A stretch of 64,000 nt of DNA from an uncultured Eubacteriales bacterium (GCA_902779185.1 CACZAM010000010.1:1-64000), one strand, 5' to 3'. Shown: positions 33,787 through 44,490, numbered from the stretch's first letter. The notes: generated by a model not told the origin, from the letters alone. Made by a program: numbers and translations.

Positions 33787-35688
33787 ATGAGCAAAGTTAT
33801 AGGAATCGATCTGGGCACCACCAACAGCTGCGTTGCAGTACTCGAAGGCGGAGAGCCTACAGTTATCACAAACTCCGAAGGCATGAGAACAACTCCTTCG
33901 GTAGTATCTTTCACAAAGAGCGGCGAGAGACTCGTCGGAGAGACAGCAAAGAGAATCGCGATCACAGAGCCGGAAGGCACAGTAGCTTCGATCAAGAGGC
34001 ATATGGGCGAGAACTACACAGTTAATCTCCGCGGCAAGGATTACACTCCTCAGGACATCTCGGCAATGATCCTGCAGAAGCTGAAAGCTGACGCAGAAGC
34101 ATATCTCGGCGAGAAGGTCACAGAAGCTGTAATCACAGTTCCTGCTTACTTCAGCGATGCTCAGAAGCAGGCTACAAAGGACGCAGGCAAGATCGCAGGT
34201 CTCGATGTAAAGAGAATCATCAACGAGCCTACAGCTGCATCACTGGCATACGGACTCGATAAGGATACAGGAAGCCACAAGATCCTGGTTTATGACCTGG
34301 GCGGCGGCACATTCGATGTATCCGTACTCGAGCTCGGTGACGGAGTATTCGAAGTACTCGCTACAAACGGCGATACACACCTCGGCGGAGATGACTTCGA
34401 CAACGCTCTGATGAACTTCCTGGCAGACAGCTTCCAGAAGGAGAACGGCATCGACCTCAGACAGGACAAGATGGCTCTCCAGAGACTCAAAGAGGCTGCT
34501 GAAAAGGCAAAGAAGGAGCTCTCGACAGCACAGACCACAAAGGTCAACCTGCCGTTCATCGCTGCAAACGCAAACGGTCCTCTCCATATGGACATGGATG
34601 TGACAAGAGCAAGATTCGAGCAGCTGACAAAGCACCTCGTGGACAGAACCATCGAGCCGATGCACAAGGCCATGAAGGACGCAGGCGTCACATCAGCTGA
34701 CCTCGAGAAGGTCATCCTGGTAGGCGGATCCACAAGGATCCCGGCTGTTCAGGAAGCAGTAAGAAGCGTAACAGGCAAGGAGCCGTTCAAGGGCATCAAC
34801 CCTGATGAGTGCGTAGCCATCGGCGCTGCTATCCAGGCCGGAGTACTCACAGGAGAAGTCAATGACATCCTGCTCCTCGACGTAACACCGCTGTCGCTGT
34901 CCATCGAGACACTCGGCGGAGTTGCTACAAAACTCATCGAGAGAAATACAACTATCCCTACAAAGAAGAGCCAGATCTTCTCAACAGCAGCAGATAACCA
35001 GACTGCAGTTGACATCCACGTAATGCAGGGTGAAAGAGAAATGGCTGCCGGCAACATCACACTCGGCAGATTCCAGCTCAGCGGAATCGCACCGGCTCCG
35101 CGCGGTATCCCTCAGATCGAGGTAACATTCGATATCGACGCTAACGGTATCGTAAACGTAAGCGCCAAGGATATGGCTACAGGCAAGGAGCAGAAGATCA
35201 CGATCACTTCCTCAACAAAGCTGTCTGACGAAGAGATCAACGCTAAGATCAAAGAAGCAGAGCAGTTCGCAGAGCAGGACAAGAAGCAGAAAGAGACAGT
35301 TGAGACAAAGAACCAGTCCGAAGGAATGATCTTCGAGATCGAGAAGCAGCTCAAGGAACTCGGCGACAAGGTCACCGATTCCGAGAAGGCAGCAGTAGAG
35401 GCCGCAAAGGATGAGCTCCAGAAGGCTGTCGACGCAGGCAATGTAGACGACATGAAGGCAAAGATGGAAGCGCTCACCAATGCGTTCTATCCGATCTCCA
35501 CAAGGATCTATCAGGAAGCTCAGGCTGCACAGCAGGGAGCTGCCGGCGGACAGGGATTCAACCCTAACATGGGCGGTTTCGATCCTAACAACATGGGCGG
35601 CGCAGGCTTCAACCCTGGCAACATGGGCGGCAATTCAGCATCTGACGACGGTACTGTAGATGCTGACTACGAGGTCGTAGACGACTGA
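33787..35688 (+). CDS. dnaK: Chaperone DnaK (Hsp70)
   Basis: 633 residues. Actin-like ATPase with [48 protein letters not shown] and [11 protein letters not shown], a substrate domain with LLDVTPLSL, and a helical lid ending in a Gly/Asn/Met-rich tail. It lacks the roughly 25-residue insertion of proteobacterial DnaK in the ATPase domain, as usual for Gram-positives. GAGGAGG precedes the start. Confidence 0.99.
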   Translation: MSKVIGIDLGTTNSCVAVLEGGEPTVITNSEGMRTTPSVVSFTKSGERLVGETAKRIAITEPEGTVASIKRHMGENYTVNLRGKDYTPQDISAMILQKLKADAEAYLGEKVTEAVITVPAYFSDAQKQATKDAGKIAGLDVKRIINEPTAASLAYGLDKDTGSHKILVYDLGGGTFDVSVLELGDGVFEVLATNGDTHLGGDDFDNALMNFLADSFQKENGIDLRQDKMALQRLKEAAEKAKKELSTAQTTKVNLPFIAANANGPLHMDMDVTRARFEQLTKHLVDRTIEPMHKAMKDAGVTSADLEKVILVGGSTRIPAVQEAVRSVTGKEPFKGINPDECVAIGAAIQAGVLTGEVNDILLLDVTPLSLSIETLGGVATKLIERNTTIPTKKSQIFSTAADNQTAVDIHVMQGEREMAAGNITLGRFQLSGIAPAPRGIPQIEVTFDIDANGIVNVSAKDMATGKEQKITITSSTKLSDEEINAKIKEAEQFAEQDKKQKETVETKNQSEGMIFEIEKQLKELGDKVTDSEKAAVEAAKDELQKAVDAGNVDDMKAKMEALTNAFYPISTRIYQEAQAAQQGAAGGQGFNPNMGGFDPNNMGGAGFNPGNMGGNSASDDGTVDADYEVVDD

Positions 35689-35714
35689 TACCGAAGAAAT
35701 TCAGAACTCGTGAA

Positions 35715-35760
35715 CGGGAGTACGGTGCATCGCAGATCATGAGATGAGGCCGCACTCCCG
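35715..35760 (+). other. Hairpin between dnaK and dnaJ
   Basis: CGGGAGT (35715-35721) pairs with ACTCCCG (35754-35760). With a short T run only some bases later, it may lower dnaJ expression relative to dnaK or mark an RNA cleavage point. Confidence 0.5.
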
Positions 35761-35813
35761 GGAGTGAGTTTTTGAAGCTCATGAAGAATAATTATGAAAG
35801 GTAATTAACCTAT

Positions 35814-36971
35814 ATGGCAGATAAGAGGGATTATTACGAGGTCCTCGGGGTCAATAAGGGATCATCAGAAGCTGAGATAAAAAAGGCTTATCATAAGCTC
35901 GCCATGAAGTATCACCCTGACAAAAATCCCGGTGACAAGGAGGCGGAGGAGAAATTCAAGGAAGCCAATGAAGCCTATGAAGTTCTCTCAGATCCCGATA
36001 AGAAGGACAAATATGACAGATTCGGATTTGCGGGCGTAGACCCTAACTTCGGAGCAGGCCAGGGTGGATTCGGCGGATTTGGCGGATTCGGCAACTTCGG
36101 AGGCGGATTCGGCGGAGCCGGTATGAACTTCGACGACATATTCGATATGTTCGGAGGCATGGGCGGCACCGGCAGACGCTCCAGAAGAGGCGGTCCTCAG
36201 AAAGGCAGAGATCTTCAGAAGACGATTACTATCGACTTTACAGATGCTCTCTTCGGATGCAGCAAGCAGATCGAGATAACAAAGAATGTCAAGTGCAAGA
36301 CCTGCGGCGGAAGCGGATCCAAGCCGGGTACGGGCAAGAAGACCTGCGATCAGTGCGGCGGAAGCGGCCAGATATCACAGGTAAGCAATACGCCTTTCGG
36401 AAGATTCCAGAACATTACTTCCTGCCCTAAGTGCGGAGGCACAGGGCAGATGATAGAGACTCCTTGCACCGACTGCGGAGGCACGGGAGTCAACCGCAAG
36501 ACTGTAAAGATCAAAGTTGACATTCCTGCAGGAGTCGATACGGACAGCATCGTGACCGTAAGAGGCCAGGGCGAGCCGGGAGTAAACGGCGGACCGGACG
36601 GCGATCTCTACATCGTGGTAAACGTAAGACCGCACAGCACTTACAAGAGGAGAGGCGACGACCTTTACCTCGACATGCCTATCACATTCGATGTGGCGGC
36701 TCTCGGAGGGAAAGTGCAGGTGCCGGGCTTCGGCGAGAGTTACAGCTACACGATTACGCCGGGAACACAGACCGGGTCATCGTTCAGACTTAAGGGAAAG
36801 GGCGTTCCTAACGTAAGGACAGGCCGCAAGGGCGATCTGTACGTGAAGGTCATAGTTGAAGTCCCGACACATCTGAACCGCAAGGAGAAGAAGGCCATCG
36901 AAGAAATGGCCGGAAAGATCGGACACGAAGCTTATCCAAAGAAGGAAAGGTTCAGCAAGCTGAAATTCTGA
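35814..36971 (+). CDS. dnaJ: Chaperone DnaJ
   Basis: 385 residues. J domain with the HPD motif (KYHPDKNPG), a Gly/Phe-rich linker with repeated FGG units, four zinc motifs ([32 protein letters not shown]) and the C-terminal substrate domain. It stimulates DnaK ATPase. The end of dnaJ is followed by a hairpin and then the second lon. Confidence 0.98.
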   Translation: MADKRDYYEVLGVNKGSSEAEIKKAYHKLAMKYHPDKNPGDKEAEEKFKEANEAYEVLSDPDKKDKYDRFGFAGVDPNFGAGQGGFGGFGGFGNFGGGFGGAGMNFDDIFDMFGGMGGTGRRSRRGGPQKGRDLQKTITIDFTDALFGCSKQIEITKNVKCKTCGGSGSKPGTGKKTCDQCGGSGQISQVSNTPFGRFQNITSCPKCGGTGQMIETPCTDCGGTGVNRKTVKIKVDIPAGVDTDSIVTVRGQGEPGVNGGPDGDLYIVVNVRPHSTYKRRGDDLYLDMPITFDVAALGGKVQVPGFGESYSYTITPGTQTGSSFRLKGKGVPNVRTGRKGDLYVKVIVEVPTHLNRKEKKAIEEMAGKIGHEAYPKKERFSKLKF

Positions 36972-36994
36972 CCGGAAATACAAATTACAGACGA

Positions 36995-37022
36995 GGCGCA
37001 TCGCAAATCTCTGTGATGCGCC
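36995..37022 (+). other. Hairpin between dnaJ and second lon
   Basis: GGCGCATC (36995-37002) with GATGCGCC (37015-37022), followed by ATTCTTAT. It is a weak terminator or attenuator, so the second lon could be partly read from the hrcA operon. Confidence 0.5.
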
Positions 37023-37058
37023 ATTCTTATACAAAAAAAGGGTCAAAAAGGAGAAAAA

Positions 37059-39356
37059 ATGATAGTAGTACCTGTATATAACATGATACTCGCGCCTGAC
37101 GCGAATATATATTTCAACATAAATCAGGTGCGAAGGAACGCGGGCGACAAGGGGCTCGCGGTGGGCGAGAGAGTGGTCCTTATAGTAGCCAGGGATAACG
37201 AAAGCTACAGGGACCTGACTCCGGAGAGTTTCTATCCAATCGGAATAGCCGGAGAAATAAAGGAGATAAACCATCAGGGCTATGTTGTAATTCACACGTC
37301 TTACCGTGTCGATATAGATAATGTCGAGATAGGAGCGGATGATGCCATAAGGCTTACCATGACCAGAAGGAACGACATAGACGATATGAGCAGAAGCGTT
37401 GAGAAGGAGAAGCTTGACGGCATGCTCGAGGAAATGCGCAGGTTTGCATCCGGATTTGAGTGGGCGGATTCAGCGGAATACTGGCTCAGGCAGATCGATT
37501 CACTGGAAAGAGCCGCCTGCGTCATGTCTCCGTGGATGGATATCCCGAATGCAGAAAGATACGCGATACTTGCCGAGGACAGCCGCATAAAAAGGGCTGA
37601 ACTGATAGAAGAGGCGCTTTACGGCTTCATGGAAGTAGGGCGTATCACCAACGAGGCGATGACATCACAGCAGGAAGAGCATCAGAGGATGTACCGTGAG
37701 CAGGCTATAAAGCGCCAGATGGAGCATCTTCAGAAAGAGCTTGATGAGATGCATCCCGAGAACGTGACTGACATACGGAAATTTGAGCAGAAGATCGCGG
37801 AATCCGGAATGAACGATACTGCAAGGAAGGAGGCTGAAAAAGTCCTCAACCGCCTGAAGCAGGAGGGCAGCCAGAGCGCTGAAACCGGCATGCTCTATGA
37901 CTACCTTGATTTCGTGACGGGACTGTCATGGAAAAAGGAAGAGGCCTCCCACATAGACCTTGACAAGGCGCGTGAGGTGCTTGATGAGGATCATTACGGA
38001 CTTACAAAAGTAAAGGACAGGATCATACAGCAGATCGCAGTAATGAATCTGAAGAAGGAACAGTCCGGGTCCATCCTCCTCTTTGTCGGAGCTCCCGGAA
38101 CGGGCAAGACCAGCATAGGAAAGAGCATAGCAAGGGCTCTGGGACGTGAATATGTGAGAGTGAGTCTGGGCGGAGTCCATGACGAATCAGACATTCGCGG
38201 TCACCGCAGAACTTACATAGGCGCGATGCCGGGCCGTATAATGGACGGCATCCATAAAAGCGGCGTGTCAAATCCTGTGGTAGTGCTGGACGAAGTCGAC
38301 AAGCTTTCAGCATCATATCATGGAAGTCCGGCAAGCGCGCTTCTCGAAGTGCTGGATCCGGAACAGAACAATACATTCACGGATCATTACATGAACGTTC
38401 CTTACGATCTTTCAGACGTGATGTTCATCTGCACTGCCAACACGACGGATACTATACCTGAACCGCTTCTGAACCGCATGGAGGTCATACAGTTCAGCGG
38501 GTATACACCGATAGAGAAGCTTTCCATAGCGCGTGAGCATCTTGTTCCGAAGTCGATGGAAGCCATGGGCATAGATCCGCAGATGATGGAAGTGACTGAT
38601 GATGCGCTCAGAAAGATCATTTCGGACTACACCATGGAGGCCGGAGTGCGCGGACTGAGAAAGCGCATAGACACTCTCTGCCGTGTTCTGGCAGTCAGGG
38701 TCGCAAGCGAACCGGACCGCAAAATCACGGTAACCGCGGATGTGGTTGATGAAGAAATAGATGCAAGGCCTGTTCAGCACAGCAAGATCCTTCCTGAACC
38801 GAAGGCCGGAGTAGTTACAGGCCTGGCCTGGACGCCTGTGGGCGGTGAGATCCTCTATATTGAGACCATGTTTACCAAGGGTAAGGGTGAGATCATAATA
38901 ACAGGCCAGCTCGGTGATGTAATGAAGGAATCCGCAAGAATAGCCGTAAGCCTTGTGAAGACACTGTTCCCTGATAAAGCTGAGAAGTTCAGTGAAAACG
39001 ATCTGCACATCCATGTGCCTGAAGGTGCAGTGCCTAAGGATGGTCCTTCAGCTGGTATAGCACTGACCACCGCGCTTTCATCACTGGTTACCGGCTGCGT
39101 GGTCGATCCGCATATAGCGATGACGGGTGAAGTAGCCCTGAGAGGTGCAGTAACACCAATAGGAGGACTTCCTGAAAAGCTGATGGCTGCGGAGCGGGCA
39201 GGTATAACGAAAGTGTTCATTCCTGAAGAGAATGAATACGATCTTAAGGACGTGGCTGATGAAGTCAAGGAAAAGATAGAGATCAGGACCGTAAGAAAGG
39301 TAGGAGAGGTCCTGACTGAAGTCGGAATACTTGCTGCAGTGGGAAAACCTGCATAA
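37059..39356 (+). CDS. Second Lon protease, downstream of dnaJ
   Basis: 765 residues with full LonA architecture: N-domain (VVPVYNMILAPDANIYF), coiled linker with a long acidic/basic helix (QQEEHQRMYREQAIKRQMEH), AAA+ with GAPGTGKTSIGK and VLDEVDKLS, and protease with Ser in KDGPSAGIAL and Lys in GLPEKLMAA. The N-domain is diverged from the 18052-20373 copy, suggesting different substrate recognition. It sits directly behind the hrcA-grpE-dnaK-dnaJ genes with AAAAAGGAG as ribosome site, hinting at heat-shock-linked expression. Confidence 0.93.
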   Translation: MIVVPVYNMILAPDANIYFNINQVRRNAGDKGLAVGERVVLIVARDNESYRDLTPESFYPIGIAGEIKEINHQGYVVIHTSYRVDIDNVEIGADDAIRLTMTRRNDIDDMSRSVEKEKLDGMLEEMRRFASGFEWADSAEYWLRQIDSLERAACVMSPWMDIPNAERYAILAEDSRIKRAELIEEALYGFMEVGRITNEAMTSQQEEHQRMYREQAIKRQMEHLQKELDEMHPENVTDIRKFEQKIAESGMNDTARKEAEKVLNRLKQEGSQSAETGMLYDYLDFVTGLSWKKEEASHIDLDKAREVLDEDHYGLTKVKDRIIQQIAVMNLKKEQSGSILLFVGAPGTGKTSIGKSIARALGREYVRVSLGGVHDESDIRGHRRTYIGAMPGRIMDGIHKSGVSNPVVVLDEVDKLSASYHGSPASALLEVLDPEQNNTFTDHYMNVPYDLSDVMFICTANTTDTIPEPLLNRMEVIQFSGYTPIEKLSIAREHLVPKSMEAMGIDPQMMEVTDDALRKIISDYTMEAGVRGLRKRIDTLCRVLAVRVASEPDRKITVTADVVDEEIDARPVQHSKILPEPKAGVVTGLAWTPVGGEILYIETMFTKGKGEIIITGQLGDVMKESARIAVSLVKTLFPDKAEKFSENDLHIHVPEGAVPKDGPSAGIALTTALSSLVTGCVVDPHIAMTGEVALRGAVTPIGGLPEKLMAAERAGITKVFIPEENEYDLKDVADEVKEKIEIRTVRKVGEVLTEVGILAAVGKPA

Positions 39357-39382
39357 TCAACGGAATAAGCTTAAAAAAGAAG

Positions 39383-39412
39383 GGCCTGTGCATTTGAGTG
39401 CACAGGCCTTTT
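39383..39412. terminator. Bidirectional terminator
   Basis: GGCCTGTGCA (39383-39392) with TGCACAGGCC (39399-39408), then TTTT on the plus strand and a T-rich stretch on the minus strand. It lies between two convergent genes. Confidence 0.9.
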
Positions 39413-39447
39413 GGATTCTTACGATAATATTATATTGGTAGAACGGG

Positions 39448-40641
39448 CTATTTGCCGTATTTTTCGATCAGACGCTTGAATCCAGGCATAGAATTCTTGA
39501 TGGTCTCATTGGATACACAGTATGCAAGTCTCAGATATCCCGGACATCCGAAGCCTGTGCCAGGGACTATCAGGATATTTTCTTCGAGTTTTGCAGCTTC
39601 GCTGAATGCCATGTCGTCTCCGTTAGGCGCCTTCATGAACAGATAGAATGCTCCGTCAGGCTTTGCGCATTCATAGCCCATCCCGGTCAGACCGTTGTAC
39701 AGGTCGTTTCTGTTCTCGTCATATGCTACGAGGTCAGGCATGCAGTCGACACATTCCTCTACAACTCTCTGCATGAGTGTAGGAGGGCAGACAGAACCGA
39801 TCTCTCTTGCAGCGCCTGCAACTGCGCTGAGCACGCCATTGTGATTGAAGCACTTTTCAGGAACATATACATAGCCTACACGTTCACCAGGAAGGGAGAG
39901 GCTCTTTGACCATGAATAGCAGACGATGGTGTTGTCATATACTTCAGGTATGAAAGTAACGACAGCGTCCCCGTAAACGAGTTCTCTGTACGGCTCATCA
40001 GCGATGATATATATAGGATGATCGTATTTCAAAGCCTTTCTTTTCAGAACAGCTGCGATCTTCTCAAGAGTTTCTTTTGTGTAGACAACTCCGGAAGGAT
40101 TGTTAGGGGAATTGATGACTACAGCAACTGTATCGTGATTGATAGTTGCTTCAAGAGCATCAAGGTTGATCTGGAAATCAGGGATGTCAGGGTCGACTCT
40201 TCTGACTTTGCCGCCGCCGGCTTTGAAGAATACGTTGTATTCAGGGAAGTATGGAGCGATCACGACGAAATTGTCATCGCTCTTTGTAGTGAGTGCACAT
40301 GCTACGGAAACAAGTGCAGGAGCACAGCCGCATGTCATGAAAAGATCACTTGCCTGTGCGTTTGTATTGAATCTTTTTCTGAGATTTGCTGCGATGGCTT
40401 CTCTTGTGCTTTCAAATCCCGGAGCCATTGAATAGCCGTGCAGCAGGATGGAACTTTCTGTATCAACGAGTTTCTTGATAGTATCGTTTACTTTTTTAGG
40501 AGCAGGTATGCTCGGATTGCCCAGCGAATAGTCGTAGACCTTGTCTCTTCCGAGTTTCTTTGCCTGCTCCAGTCCGTAGGCGAAGAGTTCGCGGATGATG
40601 CTAGGCGCTGTGCCGTAGCCATAATATTTTTCATTTACCAT
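39448..40641 (-). CDS. Class I/II PLP aminotransferase
   Basis: 397 residues of fold type I. The PLP lysine is in YSWSKSLSLPGERVGY, the Asp/Tyr cofactor contacts in ADEPYRELVY, the NSPNNPSG motif and a C-terminal carboxylate-binding Arg region (LRLAYCVS). It is close in sequence to the enzyme at 58580-59779, sharing VYDYSLGNPS/YDFSIGNPG and PYFPEYN/PYFVEYG segments. Amino-acid specificity cannot be fixed; aspartate- or aromatic-type aminotransferases are candidates. AAAGGAG precedes the ATG. Confidence 0.9.
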   Translation of the reverse strand: MVNEKYYGYGTAPSIIRELFAYGLEQAKKLGRDKVYDYSLGNPSIPAPKKVNDTIKKLVDTESSILLHGYSMAPGFESTREAIAANLRKRFNTNAQASDLFMTCGCAPALVSVACALTTKSDDNFVVIAPYFPEYNVFFKAGGGKVRRVDPDIPDFQINLDALEATINHDTVAVVINSPNNPSGVVYTKETLEKIAAVLKRKALKYDHPIYIIADEPYRELVYGDAVVTFIPEVYDNTIVCYSWSKSLSLPGERVGYVYVPEKCFNHNGVLSAVAGAAREIGSVCPPTLMQRVVEECVDCMPDLVAYDENRNDLYNGLTGMGYECAKPDGAFYLFMKAPNGDDMAFSEAAKLEENILIVPGTGFGCPGYLRLAYCVSNETIKNSMPGFKRLIEKYGK

Positions 40642-40814
40642 AGCCGTTCTCCTTTATCTGGAATTTTTTTATAGCAAAAGGGGTTGGTCATCTTCTGATT
40701 ACCATTATTATTGTAGCACAATGCATTGTACCTGAATGTATTTATTTCGGCCGGAGCTCCGTTATGCTACAATGAGATGTCGGACCGGAGATGATTCATT
40801 GAAAAGGAGTATAT

Positions 40815-41861
40815 ATGCTGTTCGGACGTGAAAAAGTTGAGATACTGCATCTGCCGACTCCTCTCGAACACCTCAGAAACGTGTCGGAGGACCTCGGAGT
40901 AAATGTATACTGCAAGAGAGATGACCTTACAAATCTTGCTACAGGCGGCAACAAGCTGCGCAAGCTTGAGTACTTTCTGAAAGATGCTCAGGATAAAGGC
41001 GCCACCATGCTTATTACTGAAGGCGGAGCCCAGACCAACCACGGCAGGCTGACTGCTGCTGTGGCCGCAAAATTCGGCCTTAAATGCGCAATAGTCACTG
41101 CAGACGAGTATCCGGGTGAAATAAGCGCAAACCTGCTTCTGGACGGAATGCTGGGCTGCCAGGTCTATTTCGTGAAGGACATGGAGACAGGCAGACAGGC
41201 CGTCATCGACAAGTACACGGAAGAGGGCGAAAATGTATATTATGTGCCTATGGGAGGCTCCAATGAGATAGGAATGCTCGGCTATGTGGAGTGCGCGATG
41301 GAGCTCGACGAACAGGCCAGGGAACTTGGCATAGGCGACGCGTCTGTCTATGTTACAGTCGGAAGCATGGGCACATACCTCGGGATGCTGATCGGTCTGA
41401 AAGAGTGCGGGTCCGCCCTCAGACTCGTGGGCATCAATGTTCTGCCGTACGCTGAGGACGCTGCGGATGAAGCTGCGAATGATAAAGCTCTGCGTGACGC
41501 TCTTTGCGATTACTATAAGAAGGCATGTGAGGCTTTTGCCGGATACAGCGAAAACTGGGATATAACGCCTGACGACTTCAATATCGTGACGCATTACATC
41601 CACGGAGCATACAACAATGCTGTCGATGAAGTACGCGAGGTCATGTACTACCTTGCCCGCAAAGAGGCGATAATCATCGACCCATGTTACACAGGCAAGA
41701 CTTTCGAGGCTGTCGTAGACGGAGCAAAGAAGGGAAGCATCGAAAAGGGCTCCAGCGTGATATTCATGCATACCGGAGGATTTCCTGGCATCTACACAAA
41801 GCATCACAGGGTTGAGCTCGAGCGTGAGCTCATGCCGTACATGCATATGGACGAATTCTAG
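40815..41861 (+). CDS. D-cysteine desulfhydrase/ACC deaminase-like PLP enzyme
   Basis: 348 residues of the tryptophan-synthase-beta (fold type II) family. The PLP Lys is in GGNKLRKLEYFL, followed by GGAQTNHGRLTAA and the phosphate-binding VTVGSMGTYLG. Relatives break D-cysteine to pyruvate, ammonia and sulfide or open aminocyclopropane carboxylate. A D-amino-acid role is the more usual assignment. The GH25 gene follows within 12 bases. Confidence 0.88.
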   Translation: MLFGREKVEILHLPTPLEHLRNVSEDLGVNVYCKRDDLTNLATGGNKLRKLEYFLKDAQDKGATMLITEGGAQTNHGRLTAAVAAKFGLKCAIVTADEYPGEISANLLLDGMLGCQVYFVKDMETGRQAVIDKYTEEGENVYYVPMGGSNEIGMLGYVECAMELDEQARELGIGDASVYVTVGSMGTYLGMLIGLKECGSALRLVGINVLPYAEDAADEAANDKALRDALCDYYKKACEAFAGYSENWDITPDDFNIVTHYIHGAYNNAVDEVREVMYYLARKEAIIIDPCYTGKTFEAVVDGAKKGSIEKGSSVIFMHTGGFPGIYTKHHRVELERELMPYMHMDEF

Positions 41862-41872
41862 AGGTGTGCCAA

Positions 41873-42985
41873 TTGGCTGATAAAGAAACAAAGCAAGAGA
41901 TAGTAAAAAGGGACGTAAAGGACATAAAAAAAGAAAAGCGGTCATATATGATCACCATCCGGCTGATAACCGCGGCTGTGCTGGTGCTTCTGGTGCTGGT
42001 GGGCATACTGAAGCTGGCCCTGTATATAGGCGGCATTTCGCGCACGAAACTCAGCGATGAGGGCCTGAGCCACGCGGATCGCTATAAGAACTGTATAGTG
42101 GTGCACGGCATCGATGTTTCCGAGCATCAGGATGAAATAAAGTGGAAGAAAGTAAAGTCGAGCGGAGCTGATTTTGCTTTCATCCGCGCAGGATACAGAA
42201 GCTCCGAGAACGGTGAACTCAAGGAGGACGCGGACTTCAGGACCAACATGAAGAAGGCGGATAAGGCGGGCGTTATGTGCGGAGCGTACTTTTTCTCTCA
42301 GGCTCTTAACGAAGCTGAAGCCGTTGAGGAAGCGGAATTTCTGCTTAAGCTTGTTAAGCGCTATGATATAACGATGCCGCTCGTCATAGACTATGAGCTT
42401 TATGACGGAGGCAGGCTGAAACAGAAAGTGGAGGCAGGGGAGATGCCTGTCGCATCCATGTACCATGACGCGGTGCTTGCGTTCTGCCGCCGGGTGGAGG
42501 AGGAAGGATACGAGTCCGCGGTATACGCGAATTACGACATGCTTACAAATTACATGGATTCGTCACTTCTCGATGATGAGGCAGTCATATGGGCCGCGCA
42601 GTACGGAGGCTCCTGCGATGTGAAAGGCAATTATCTCTACTGGCAGTGCGCTGAAGACGCAAAGGTCGGCGGCATTGAAGGGAATGTGGATCATGATGTC
42701 TGGTATATTGAACCGGGAAGAGTTTACAGCACTTTTGCGAAAGGCAAAAAGGATCAGACATCGATAGGCGAATGCAAGGTGGAATTTGACGCAGACAGTT
42801 ATAAGCTGAGATACCACAGGGCAAAGCCTGAGATCACTGTGACATACGGAGATAAAAAACTCCGTAAAGGCAAGGATTATTTACTGTCGCTTGTGAAAAA
42901 TACTGAATCCGGGACCGGATATGCCGTAGTCTGCGGCAGGGGAAAGTATAAGGACTGGATCGCGGTGCCGTTCACAATAGATTAA
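41873..42985 (+). CDS. Membrane-anchored GH25 lysozyme
   Basis: About 370 residues from a TTG at 41873 with GAGGTG six bases upstream; a GTG at 41864 is the alternative. A short charged N-tail leads to one membrane segment (ITAAVLVLLVLVGILKLALY), then an outside GH25 muramidase: HGIDVSEHQDEIKW, FAFIRAGYR, YFFSQALNEAEAVEEAEF and the catalytic acids in PLVIDYELYD. The last 80 residues resemble an Ig-like cell-wall domain (ITVTYGDKKLRKGKDYLLS, GTGYAVVCGRGKY). It probably remodels or turns over the cell wall. Confidence 0.9.
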   Translation: MADKETKQEIVKRDVKDIKKEKRSYMITIRLITAAVLVLLVLVGILKLALYIGGISRTKLSDEGLSHADRYKNCIVVHGIDVSEHQDEIKWKKVKSSGADFAFIRAGYRSSENGELKEDADFRTNMKKADKAGVMCGAYFFSQALNEAEAVEEAEFLLKLVKRYDITMPLVIDYELYDGGRLKQKVEAGEMPVASMYHDAVLAFCRRVEEEGYESAVYANYDMLTNYMDSSLLDDEAVIWAAQYGGSCDVKGNYLYWQCAEDAKVGGIEGNVDHDVWYIEPGRVYSTFAKGKKDQTSIGECKVEFDADSYKLRYHRAKPEITVTYGDKKLRKGKDYLLSLVKNTESGTGYAVVCGRGKYKDWIAVPFTID

Positions 42986-43001
42986 AAGATCGGAGAAAGA
43001 A

Positions 43002-43760
43002 ATGAAATTCGTAAGCTGGAACGTCAACGGCTTCAGGGCCGTTCTGAAAAAGGGATTCGAAGAAATATTCAAAGACCTGGATGCGGACTTTTTCTGTCTG
43101 CAGGAGACAAAGATGCAGGCAGGTCAGGCTGACTTCCACCCGGAAGGTTATTTTGAGTATTACAACTGCGCGGTCAAAAAAGGCTACTCGGGAACAGCAG
43201 TGTTTGTAAAAGAGTCGATGGGCGAGCCTCTTTCAGTCGCTTACGGGATAAATGGAGAGCATGATGACGAGGGAAGGGTGATCACTCTGGAATATCCGGG
43301 ATTTTATCTCATCTGCTGCTATGTCCCTAACGCACAGGACGGGCTTAAGCGCATAGATTACAGGTGCGAATTCGAGGACGCTATGAGAGTGTACATGAGT
43401 GAGCTCGACAAAGTGAAACCGGTCATATACTGCGGCGACCTCAATGTGGCTCATAACGAGATAGATCTGAAGAATCCGGGGCCTAACAGAGGCAACGCGG
43501 GCTTTTCAGACGAAGAGCGCGGCAAAATGACCGAGCTCCTCGGTGCAGGCTTTACCGACACCTTCCGCTATCTGTATCCTGAAACAGTGACGTACTCCTG
43601 GTGGTCATACCGCATGAAGGCCAGGGAAAGGAACGCGGGGTGGCGCATAGACTATTTCATCATTTCGGACCGCCTGACAGACAAGCTTAAGGATGCAGTA
43701 ATACTCACGGATATATACGGCAGCGATCACTGCCCGGTATCTGTAATAATGGACCTTTAG
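43002..43760 (+). CDS. xth: Exodeoxyribonuclease III
   Basis: 252 residues of the AP-endonuclease family: SWNVNGFRAVLKKGF, LQETKMQAGQ (Mg-binding Glu), GDLNVAHNEIDL, SWWSYRMKARERNAGWRIDY and the terminal SDHCPV His. It repairs abasic sites and trims 3' ends. GGAGAAAG precedes the start, 16 bases after the GH25 gene. Confidence 0.96.
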   Translation: MKFVSWNVNGFRAVLKKGFEEIFKDLDADFFCLQETKMQAGQADFHPEGYFEYYNCAVKKGYSGTAVFVKESMGEPLSVAYGINGEHDDEGRVITLEYPGFYLICCYVPNAQDGLKRIDYRCEFEDAMRVYMSELDKVKPVIYCGDLNVAHNEIDLKNPGPNRGNAGFSDEERGKMTELLGAGFTDTFRYLYPETVTYSWWSYRMKARERNAGWRIDYFIISDRLTDKLKDAVILTDIYGSDHCPVSVIMDL

Positions 43761-43800
43761 TGCCGGTATCAGGCAGCCTTAAAAAAGAAGAGGTGTCATA

Positions 43801-44052
43801 ATGCATAAGTTTGTAACACATGACGGACACAAATTATCAATAGATATTGATTCCAAAGACAAGGAACTCATCAGTCTGCTGACAGATATCATACACAGAT
43901 TATCATATGATGAGATCCTCGATGGAGAGCTCGAAAGAAGGCTGAAAAACACTGACCTGGGAGAAGTTAAGCTGTCCTCCGGCGATGATGTGAAACAGCT
44001 GATATTCAGTCTTGCAATGTTCAACACGATATCGAAGCCGCCGGGGTTTTGA
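43801..44052 (+). CDS. Small hypothetical protein
   Basis: 83 residues, start supported by AGAGGTG. Not recognised. The sequence is acidic and helical without a signal or membrane segment (FVTHDGHKLSIDIDSKDKEL at the start). It lies between xth and the rpsT promoter. Confidence 0.55.
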   Translation: MHKFVTHDGHKLSIDIDSKDKELISLLTDIIHRLSYDEILDGELERRLKNTDLGEVKLSSGDDVKQLIFSLAMFNTISKPPGF

Positions 44053-44103
44053 CACCGCCGTCTGAGAGACTTTAATTTTTCCTGAAATATCAGTATTTTT
44101 TGC

Positions 44104-44132
44104 TTGTATTCTATTTGCCTATGTCATATAAT
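44104..44132 (+). promoter_or_regulatory. rpsT promoter
   Basis: TTGTAT (44104-44109), 17 bases, consensus TATAAT (44127-44132), about 45 bases before the S20 start. Confidence 0.85.
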
Positions 44133-44178
44133 ACGCGTTGCGAATTAATGCATTAAAGATGAAAGTGGGGTATAAATA

Positions 44179-44448
44179 ATGGCAAACATTAAATCCGCAA
44201 AGAAAAGAATCAAGGTTATCGACAAGAAGACAGCCCGCAACATCAGGGTAAAGAACCACATCAAGGAAGCTGAGAAAGCATTCCTCGCAGCGGTTGAATC
44301 CGGTGATGCAGAAGCAGCAAAGGCAGCTTTCCAGCACGCTGAAAAGAAGCTTATGCAGGCAGCAGCAAAGGGTACGTTCCACAAGAACGCAGTAGCTCGT
44401 AAGGTATCCAGATTCGAGAAGAAACTCAACGCGCTCAGCGCAAAGTAA
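44179..44448 (+). CDS. rpsT: 30S ribosomal protein S20
   Basis: 89 residues, Lys/Ala-rich, beginning MANIKSAKKRIKVIDKKTAR, the S20 signature. It binds 16S rRNA during 30S assembly. It is monocistronic between its own promoter and a strong terminator, in front of lepA as in many Firmicutes. Confidence 0.98.
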   Translation: MANIKSAKKRIKVIDKKTARNIRVKNHIKEAEKAFLAAVESGDAEAAKAAFQHAEKKLMQAAAKGTFHKNAVARKVSRFEKKLNALSAK

Positions 44449-44490
44449 TTCTCACCCGTCCCCACATTGCGTATAAGTTAAATGCGCCTT

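Noticed and set aside
40767..41945. 392-codon minus-strand frame opposite the D-cysteine desulfhydrase-like gene
   Set aside because: The plus strand carries a recognised PLP enzyme with a strong ribosome site; the antisense frame has no motif.
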